Virus record (IMG/VR): IMGVR_UViG_3300047560_000364
Location: 1-33,379 of that record
Reading direction: 5' to 3' (one strand)
Source: a virus
Length of the DNA stretch: 33,379 nucleotides
In this document: piece after piece, positions 14,549-20,813 of the stretch
How the letters are laid out: the number at the start of each line of letters is the position of its first letter
Position numbering within the stretch: position 1 is the stretch's first letter
Notes under the pieces: model-generated
What the model was told of the DNA's origin: nothing
The model's input: only the letters and a program-made list of their open reading frames with translations
Databases searched by the model: none
Program-made: the position numbers and the translations under genes

Positions 14549-16621
14549 TTATTCTATATCAACCGCTGTATTATAGCTTGTAAATCCGTTCTCTTTGACG
14601 ACTTTTAAGACGTTTGGTACACGGCCAGCTAGTTCTTCACGGTGAGAAACGAGCCAGATTGACTTTTTACGCTTTCTGCTCATATCTTTGAGAATAGCGA
14701 TTGAGTTTTCGACACCCATAGTGTCTAAACCACTGTCAATCAACTCGTCAATAAACAATGTATTGATAGGTTGATACAAACTCTCCCAAACATCACGGAA
14801 AGCAAACGACAAGCCTAGAATTAGACGGTTACGTTCACCGCGTGATAGATTGTCAAAGTCAAGTTCACGACCTAACTCAGTAATTTCAACTTGTAAGTCG
14901 TTTTTAAACACAACTTGGTGGGGCAAACCGATTGCATCCAAGTAATGTGTCAAACGACCGTTGAGATAACTCAAGTTCTGGTCAATAATCTTCTTACGGA
15001 CAAATGAATCCTTGCTAGTTAGAATGTCAAGCAAGAACTTTTGATGTTCCATTGTCTTTGTTAGCGTATTGATACGTGTGAAGTCAATCGCTTGTAGTGC
15101 ATTAGCTTCCATTTCAGTGATTTGATCCGAGTACGGATCAGTTTCATCACCCTTCTTAGCGATTGCATCTAGTAAGTTATTAACTGTACTACGATGTTCA
15201 ACTGCCTTAGCTTCTGTATCATAATGTGTCTTGGGTTGAGGTCCAGGATTGACAGAACTCAATTCTTTAAGTTGTTCAGCATACGGATCAACTTCTTTTT
15301 CTTTTTCTAAGATTTTTATAGCGATGTTATTTTCATCTGAACCATGACGAATAGCTTCTGCTTCTGTTTTGTAGTGTGTCTTCGGTTTAACTTCCGCAAC
15401 AAAGATTTGAATCTGACGTTGTTCATTCCATTGATTCAACAAAGTAGTTGCATGGAACTGTGCATCCTCTAGCATCTTCTCTTTATCAGCTAAAACCTTA
15501 GTATGTTGTTCATCGTGGAAGTCTTGACCACAAGCATAACACTTGTGCTCTTTCAATGTTTCAATCTCTGCGATAAGTTTTTTGATTAACTTGTCTTCCT
15601 TGTCAATATCTTTAGTAAGACGGGCAAGTTCCTTATCTCTTGCATCTAGTAATGCTGTTTGTTCGTTATATTCTGCTAGGGCACGGTGCGCTTGAATTTC
15701 TTCAACAATGTCAATTGAATCTAACTTAGCTAGTTGATTCTGTAACGTATCCATGTCTTTGTCATACTTTTGTTGCCAGGCTGTTTGTCTAGCAACTAAT
15801 GCATCGTATGTTTCTTGTTGTTTCTTTTTCTCGTTCCAGATGACTAGGTCTTTGTGAGCCATCAACTCAGCATCAATGTCAATTTTGGCTAACTCGTCAT
15901 ATTGGGCTACTAAGTAATTCAAGTCACTTTCATGTTTAGATTGCCATAGGTTCTTACGGCGCTTCAAACTATCAATCTGTTCTTTAACTCGTTTGTTAGC
16001 TTCTTCAACTGCTTTGACTTTGAATTCTTCTTGTTGGATTTCGTCTTTTGTATCTTTCAACATGACTTTGATGACTTCAGCCTTCTCAGATAGCAATGTG
16101 ATACCGAGTAACTGTTCAATGATTTCACGTTGCTCGTTTGACTTAAGAGCTAAGAATGGGTCAGAGTAAGTGTTCAACGCAACAATGTGCTTAAACATGT
16201 CCCCGCCCATGTGAATTACTTTTTCGATTTGAGCTTGTGTTTCCTTATTCTCACCTTGTGCATCGTCTTGTTTTTGCTGTACGTTGTTAACGTAGAAACG
16301 TAAGATGTTCGGCTTACGACCGCGTTCAATCTTATAGTCAATGCCATTAGCAGTGAACTCAAGCGTAACCATCATGGCTTTGCCATTAGTTCTATTGACT
16401 AAGTTATCTTTTCTAATTGAGTTGATCGGGTTACCGAACAAAGCATACGACAAACCCTGAATCAATGTGGTTTTACCGGTACCATTACGAGCACCGTCAC
16501 CACCTAAGTCTAAGTTCTCGCCTAGAATTAGTGTTAAGTCTTGTTTGTCAAAGTCTACTGCTTGTGTGACTTGTCCGATTGATAGGAAGTTTCGTAATGT
16601 TATGCTCTTTAATGTAATCAT
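14549..16621 (-). CDS. 46: Recombination exonuclease subunit, SbcC/Rad50-like gp46
   Basis: This 690-residue SMC-type ATPase is longer than T4 gp46 (560). Motifs are Walker A GARNGTGKT (43-51), zinc hook CYAC with Cys361/364 at the coiled-coil apex, ABC signature LSRGE (592-596), Walker B LFIDE (622-626) and the late His in LVSHRE (657-662). With gp47 it forms the Mre11/Rad50-type complex that resects DNA ends for recombination-dependent replication. The coiled coil contains duplicated segments on both sides of the hook (about 241-276 with 296-333, and 413-454 with 463-504), which accounts for the extra length. The start overlaps the stop of the upstream small gene by ATGA, so expression is coupled. 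Confidence 0.96.
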   Translation of the reverse strand: MITLKSITLRNFLSIGQVTQAVDFDKQDLTLILGENLDLGGDGARNGTGKTTLIQGLSYALFGNPINSIRKDNLVNRTNGKAMMVTLEFTANGIDYKIERGRKPNILRFYVNNVQQKQDDAQGENKETQAQIEKVIHMGGDMFKHIVALNTYSDPFLALKSNEQREIIEQLLGITLLSEKAEVIKVMLKDTKDEIQQEEFKVKAVEEANKRVKEQIDSLKRRKNLWQSKHESDLNYLVAQYDELAKIDIDAELMAHKDLVIWNEKKKQQETYDALVARQTAWQQKYDKDMDTLQNQLAKLDSIDIVEEIQAHRALAEYNEQTALLDARDKELARLTKDIDKEDKLIKKLIAEIETLKEHKCYACGQDFHDEQHTKVLADKEKMLEDAQFHATTLLNQWNEQRQIQIFVAEVKPKTHYKTEAEAIRHGSDENNIAIKILEKEKEVDPYAEQLKELSSVNPGPQPKTHYDTEAKAVEHRSTVNNLLDAIAKKGDETDPYSDQITEMEANALQAIDFTRINTLTKTMEHQKFLLDILTSKDSFVRKKIIDQNLSYLNGRLTHYLDAIGLPHQVVFKNDLQVEITELGRELDFDNLSRGERNRLILGLSFAFRDVWESLYQPINTLFIDELIDSGLDTMGVENSIAILKDMSRKRKKSIWLVSHREELAGRVPNVLKVVKENGFTSYNTAVDIE

Positions 16622-16824
16622 ATATTGTTAAGTCCAATGCGTGAATAGCCTAATTTGCTTTTTAGTTCTTTGCGGCTTTTGCGTTCTTCTTGTTTGTATT
16701 GCTTGATAACAAGTTTTGCGAATTGTTCAAGGTCTTTTGTGATGGGAAGATGTTCTAATTTACTGGTATAAATTTCATCATCTTTCACAAAGAACCCTGC
16801 TTCTTTTGCTAGTTTGTGTATCAT
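16618..16824 (-). CDS. Small gene between gp47 and gp46, unknown function
   Basis: The gene encodes 68 residues, basic and helical, starting MIHKLAKEAGFF and ending KLGYSRIGLNNI. I do not recognise a domain. It overlaps both neighbours by four bases (ATGA at each junction), so the three genes are translated as a coupled set. T4 also has small genes (46.1, 46.2) between 47 and 46, so the position is conserved even if the sequence may not be. A role linked to the gp46/gp47 complex is plausible but unproved. Tight packing on both sides supports that it is real. Confidence 0.75.
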   Translation of the reverse strand: MIHKLAKEAGFFVKDDEIYTSKLEHLPITKDLEQFAKLVIKQYKQEERKSRKELKSKLGYSRIGLNNI

Positions 16825-17834
16825 AGGTTAGTGTAAATCTCTAGCAAAATCTTTTTGTCGAATGTAGCTGATTCGATAGCGTTGATTTGGTCAATGACGA
16901 TTTGGTCTACTGACTCAAACTTCAAATCACCCTTACCTTCTTCTTCAACATGGTCAACCTTCATTGGAATCAACGACATTTCACGTAGGTTGTGTTCGGG
17001 GATAAGGGTTTCACGAATGAAGTTTGCTTCTTCATAACTAATATCAATATCTAGATGTACTCTAACATGACTGTCAGGTAATAGCAAACCCTTAGGGTTT
17101 TCTAAGATTTCACTGAGTTTGTAAACCCTAAACAAGGGCTGCTTCGGCCAGCTATGAAACTCTGGCTCTTTGTCCCACTCTAAAATCATCATGCCACGAG
17201 CATCATCACCTGCATCTGCGTAGTTGTGAGGGAATGCGTTACCAATGTACCAAACGTTTTTCTTTGCTTGACGTTTGTGAAAGTGACCTGAGAATACTTT
17301 ATCAAACCCAGATATCTGGTCTGCGTTAAGTTCCCCGTGATCGGGCATCTCAACCATAGCATTCATGTAAAAGTGTGGTAATTCGAAATGACCGAACAAG
17401 TACTTGCCCTTCATTTCTTTTAACTTCTTGTAATCTTCTTGTACAAGCCACGGTGCAATAGCTACGTCACCTTCTTCAAAGAAGTCGTTGATGATTTTAA
17501 CGTTCGGAAGATGTTTAGCCCACTCAACGGAATGAATATCACGGCGGTCACGATAATACAAATCGTGATTACCGGGTATAAAATAAACAGTGTCAAATGC
17601 TTGATTAAGTTTTTCAAGTGCTTGTAATCCATATTGTAATGTGTGAATGTTGATGCTTGCTCTGTGATGATTCCAATCACCTAAGAAGAAACATGTTTCA
17701 CATTTCTCTTGCTTGGCTTTCTCAATGAACCAATCTACAAAGTTTGCACAGTCTTGATTGTGTACTTGGCTATTTGATTTTAGTCCGAAATGAATGTCCG
17801 TGAAGACAGCGGCTTTATTAAAAAGGTTACTCAT
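16821..17834 (-). CDS. 47: Recombination nuclease subunit, SbcD/Mre11-like gp47
   Basis: This 337-residue protein closely matches the length of T4 gp47 (339). It is a calcineurin-like metallophosphoesterase with all expected metal-site motifs in order: DIH (13-15), GDWNHH (52-57), GNHD (88-91), GHFE (148-151) and GHFHKR (183-188). It is the nuclease of the gp46/gp47 complex that trims DNA ends for strand invasion. Its stop overlaps the start of the next small gene (ATGA). No strong ribosome-binding site precedes the ATG at 17834. A stable hairpin lies 19 bases upstream, between this gene and gp55. Confidence 0.95.
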   Translation of the reverse strand: MSNLFNKAAVFTDIHFGLKSNSQVHNQDCANFVDWFIEKAKQEKCETCFFLGDWNHHRASINIHTLQYGLQALEKLNQAFDTVYFIPGNHDLYYRDRRDIHSVEWAKHLPNVKIINDFFEEGDVAIAPWLVQEDYKKLKEMKGKYLFGHFELPHFYMNAMVEMPDHGELNADQISGFDKVFSGHFHKRQAKKNVWYIGNAFPHNYADAGDDARGMMILEWDKEPEFHSWPKQPLFRVYKLSEILENPKGLLLPDSHVRVHLDIDISYEEANFIRETLIPEHNLREMSLIPMKVDHVEEEGKGDLKFESVDQIVIDQINAIESATFDKKILLEIYTNL

Positions 17835-17852
17835 AGTTGTTAGTATATAGGA

Positions 17853-17878
17853 ATAGGGGTTACGAAAGCAACCCCTAT
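17853..17878 (-). other. Stable hairpin between gp55 and gp47
   Basis: A perfect 9-bp stem (17853-17861 with 17870-17878, ATAGGGGTT/AACCCCTAT) encloses ACGAAAGC, which on the plus strand can close a GAAA tetraloop. It lies 16 bases after the gp55 stop. There is no T run on the minus strand, so it may be an RNA-stability or processing element rather than a simple terminator. Confidence 0.5.
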
Positions 17879-17894
17879 GGTTAAGTAATTTGAC

Positions 17895-18794
17895 CTATTC
17901 TTCGTATGATGTAGAAGAACTAGATTGGCGACTCCAACTTGGATTCAACCCATTGATCTCCAGAATGTCATCACGAATGTTTTGATTGCGTTTCTCAGTG
18001 TTCAATACACGGCAGAAACTGTTAGTAATAGCGGCTGTGTAGTATGCGAACGGGTTAGCTGATTTGGCTTCATTGAATCGTAACCCAACGTATGTCAATT
18101 GTAAAATGGCACTGTTACGCATTTCATCGTTGTATGTGTAGCCACGCCAGTTAAACTTCATAGCGTATTTCTCACACATCATAATGTACATGCGGGCTAG
18201 CTTGTTTGTGATTTGACCGTGATCCTTAGAGAACTCACCTTCTTTCAAATCGCCCTTCCAATGACTCTTACCGATACACTTGAATGATCCAGTGCGACCC
18301 ATTCTGAAATGCTGGAATGGCGGGAAGTTGACCTTAACATGAACCATGTCGTCAACTTCTTTTTTGGTTGTAGTGTCTTCTAAATCTTCAAACAACTCAT
18401 CGATTTCTTCAATCTCAAAGATATCTTTAGCTGTCTTTTTCTTGTCTACTTTACGGGGTGCTTTTGGTGCTACTGGGACATGATCCCAAGTCATAATTCT
18501 GAATACTAAGTCGGTATCTTTGATGGTTGCCGGATCTACTGAATCTTTGACTCCGGCTTCTAAACTTAATCTAGCTGCTCTGTTTTCTTTAGCTTCCTGA
18601 ATGACTTCAGGTTTACTTGCATACTCTAAACTTTGTTTAATCGTGCTATCTGGTAAGTCAACGATGAAGTCATATCTGTGGTCGTTAAGCGGGTCCAAGA
18701 AAGTACAATAGGTTGTTTTGCTACTATGAATCTCTTTTAAGATATCTTTATTGTTTAAGTAATTTACTGGTTTTTTATGTGGTATTAGGCTCAT
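17895..18794 (-). CDS. 55: Late-transcription sigma factor gp55 with large N-terminal extension
   Basis: The gene encodes 299 residues, whereas T4 gp55 has 185. Residues about 177-290 are the gp55-type sigma domain: SHWKG, then KLARMYIMMCEKYAMKFNWRGYTYNDEM, FNEAKSANPFAYYTAAI and EKRNQNIRDDILEINGLNPS. gp55 binds host RNA polymerase core and recognises the TATAAATA late box, and such boxes occur through this window. Residues 1-145 are additional: a globular segment with SSKTTYCTFLDP (24-35) and VFRIMTWDHVP (97-107), then Lys-rich and acidic linkers. The C-terminus ends in Ser and YEE and lacks the SLDFLFE-like tail that ties T4 gp55 to the sliding clamp. GGAG lies four bases before the ATG. The core assignment is firm; the extension's function is unknown. 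Confidence 0.86.
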   Translation of the reverse strand: MSLIPHKKPVNYLNNKDILKEIHSSKTTYCTFLDPLNDHRYDFIVDLPDSTIKQSLEYASKPEVIQEAKENRAARLSLEAGVKDSVDPATIKDTDLVFRIMTWDHVPVAPKAPRKVDKKKTAKDIFEIEEIDELFEDLEDTTTKKEVDDMVHVKVNFPPFQHFRMGRTGSFKCIGKSHWKGDLKEGEFSKDHGQITNKLARMYIMMCEKYAMKFNWRGYTYNDEMRNSAILQLTYVGLRFNEAKSANPFAYYTAAITNSFCRVLNTEKRNQNIRDDILEINGLNPSWSRQSSSSTSYEE

Positions 18795-18880
18795 ATGGCT
18801 CCGTTATTATGATGAGAACATTGTAATACTTTCGTTTGCAGAAAGCAATAGAAACGGTAAAAATTGGGGATTTTTGATGC

Positions 18881-18888
18881 GATAAATA
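18881..18888 (+). promoter_or_regulatory. Late-type promoter box GATAAATA, plus strand
   Basis: GATAAATA ends 20 bases before the ATG at 18909. The leader would be about 14 bases and would include AAAGG at 18897-18901. It is in the divergent region between gp55 and the baseplate block. Confidence 0.6.
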
Positions 18889-18896
18889 TATTTAGT
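18889..18896 (-). promoter_or_regulatory. Late-like box ACTAAATA, minus strand
   Basis: ACTAAATA on the minus strand directly abuts the plus-strand GATAAATA box. It faces gp55, whose start is 94 bases away. The same octamer occurs in the other divergent region at 12293-12300. Confidence 0.35.
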
Positions 18897-18908
18897 AAAG
18901 GTATAATC

Positions 18909-20513
18909 ATGGCAACTACGCAAACATCTTCAGACCAGTATTATGAAAACGATGGCACTACGGGTAATGAATACCCATCGACACAAAAGACCGGTGTACC
19001 TGACGTAAATCCAAACTTTGTTGGGCCAACGCAACAATTAACTGCGCAGGGAATCCCTGCAGGCTCTGAGATGGGCGTAGCATTCGATGATAACGGCAAC
19101 GTATTACCCGGCTGGGCATTAGATCCTACTGGACAATTTTACGTCCAAACAGATCCTAACTACGTTGATCCAGCGACACAATATCAAGCATCACAAGATA
19201 GACAGGCGTATCAAAACACACAAGCATTTAATGAAGATGGTTCATTGAAAGAAGGATGGACTTATGATGAGTTCGGGACACCTATAAAATCGGGCGGTGA
19301 CGCAGTAGAACAAAAAACAGTTACGGATGAAGCTGCTCCAGCAGACCACGGCCCTTCACGTGATGATGAAGGTAACTTGATGCCTGGTTTTGCATACTCA
19401 GATGAGTTAGGTGACTACTGGGTAGGTGGTTCTTATGTAGACCAAAAGACAGTTGATAGCGCAGCCGAATCACGCTCGGCTAACTCAGCAGACCATGGAC
19501 CTCCTTATGATGATGATGGTAACTTGATGCCAGGTTGGTCGCTGAACGAAGACAATGACCCTGTTTGGGTAGGCGGCGACTTCGTTGAGCCTGCAACAGC
19601 CGAATCAGCAAAGAAAAGTAGAGAAGCAGCCGCAAGTAATAAAGCAGGGTCAACTAATTCAGCAGTCAACTCAAATGCTGCGGCAGCAAATAAAGCAAAG
19701 CCAGCAGAACCAGATGACTGGCGTGTTAGATTAAGTCTTGCCCCTTCTACAAATGGAGTAAAGTATCTATACAATGCGGCAGCTGCAGGAGACATACTGT
19801 TTCCCTTGCAAGGAACTAACGGTGTGTTATTCCCATACACTCCTCAGATTCAAACATCATATCGAGCAAACTATGATCCGGGTGAACTGACACATTCGAA
19901 CTACAAATTGTATTTCTATAAAAACAGTAGTGTAGATGATATTACAATTACCGCAGACTTTACAGCACAAGATACATATGAAGCAAATTATCTTCTAGCA
20001 GTAATACACTTTTTCAAGTCAGCTACTAAGATGTTCTATGGACAAGATCAGGCTCCTAGAGCAGGCACTCCTCCACCGTTACTATATTTGAGTGGATTTG
20101 GTGCATACCAATTCGATAAACATCCTTTGTTATTGACTAACTTCACATATAACTTACCTAACGATGTGGATTACATTCGTGCAGGATCTACATCTGTATG
20201 GGGTGGAACAAATATAGCCCAAGAAGGTAAGAACGCTATAAATAGTGCAGCAACAACACCCTTAGATAGATTGATGTCGGCATTCAAAGGTAAAGTAAAA
20301 CCCGGCGGCACTAAAGCAGAGCCTAAGTTTGTTAATAATAGTTTAGCAACAGGTACACCTACATATGTGCCTACTAAGATACAAATTCAGTTATCATTCG
20401 TACCTGTAGTGACACGTAAGGATATCAGCGATAATTTCAGTGTAGAAAAATATGCAAAGGGTTCGTTGACACGAGGTTCTAAACGCCCAGGCGGCGGAGG
20501 AGGTATTTGGTAA
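18909..20513 (+). CDS. Baseplate/tail-tube junction structural protein with N-terminal GW repeats
   Basis: This gene encodes 534 residues from the ATG at 18909, which has AAAGG seven bases upstream; an in-frame TTG 45 bases earlier lies upstream of the late box and is rejected. Residues about 58-230 hold four repeats of the pattern D-[DE]-x-G-N-L-x-x-G-[WF]-x-x-[DN], with Ala/Ser-rich spacers. Residues 268 onward form the conserved part: LFPYTPQIQTSYRANYDP, LYFYKNSSVDDITITADFTA, EANYLLAVIHFFKSATKMFYG and PPPLLYLSGFGAYQFDKHPL, then NLPNDVDYIRA. This resembles structural proteins at the gp48/gp54 (tube initiator) step of T4-like baseplates. The C-terminus is Gly-rich. It starts the baseplate operon and overlaps the next gene by one base. 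The exact T4 equivalent is uncertain. Confidence 0.65.
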   Translation: MATTQTSSDQYYENDGTTGNEYPSTQKTGVPDVNPNFVGPTQQLTAQGIPAGSEMGVAFDDNGNVLPGWALDPTGQFYVQTDPNYVDPATQYQASQDRQAYQNTQAFNEDGSLKEGWTYDEFGTPIKSGGDAVEQKTVTDEAAPADHGPSRDDEGNLMPGFAYSDELGDYWVGGSYVDQKTVDSAAESRSANSADHGPPYDDDGNLMPGWSLNEDNDPVWVGGDFVEPATAESAKKSREAAASNKAGSTNSAVNSNAAAANKAKPAEPDDWRVRLSLAPSTNGVKYLYNAAAAGDILFPLQGTNGVLFPYTPQIQTSYRANYDPGELTHSNYKLYFYKNSSVDDITITADFTAQDTYEANYLLAVIHFFKSATKMFYGQDQAPRAGTPPPLLYLSGFGAYQFDKHPLLLTNFTYNLPNDVDYIRAGSTSVWGGTNIAQEGKNAINSAATTPLDRLMSAFKGKVKPGGTKAEPKFVNNSLATGTPTYVPTKIQIQLSFVPVVTRKDISDNFSVEKYAKGSLTRGSKRPGGGGGIW

Positions 20514-20812
20514 TGGCATACGGTCCAACAAGTCCATATTTTAACACATCAGTATATAACAGTGAATTTTTAGATGTTATGGTCAACAGACCTATACCCA
20601 TGAATCCTGCAGACATTTACTGGGAGATAACTCAAACGTATCATATGCGTCCTGACTTGCTAGCATACGATATGTATGGTGATGCTAAGTTATGGTGGGT
20701 GTTCGCACAACGCAACCCTAACCGTTTAAAAGATCCTATGTTTGATTTTGTTACTGGCACTGGTATCTATATCCCTCAACTAACTACTTTAAGAGATTCA
20801 TTGGGACTATAA
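20513..20812 (+). CDS. 53: Baseplate wedge protein, gp53-like
   Basis: The gene encodes 99 residues from the ATG at 20513, which shares one base with the upstream stop (TAATG) and has AGGAGGT eight bases before it. An in-frame TTG two codons earlier is less likely. The protein contains the gp53-type segment YHMRPDLLAYDMYGDAKLWW, then VFAQRNPN, DPMFDF and TGIYIP, a LysM-like arrangement of short helix and strand also seen in baseplate proteins of other contractile tails. T4 gp53 is about twice as long (196), so this is a compact version. It joins wedge subunits in the baseplate. Position between other baseplate genes agrees. Confidence 0.8.
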   Translation: MAYGPTSPYFNTSVYNSEFLDVMVNRPIPMNPADIYWEITQTYHMRPDLLAYDMYGDAKLWWVFAQRNPNRLKDPMFDFVTGTGIYIPQLTTLRDSLGL

Positions 20813-20813
20813 C

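Noticed and set aside
18864-18908. In-frame TTG start 45 bases upstream of the 18909 gene
   Set aside because: It lies upstream of the GATAAATA box and lacks a ribosome-binding site, whereas the ATG at 18909 has AAAGG at proper spacing.
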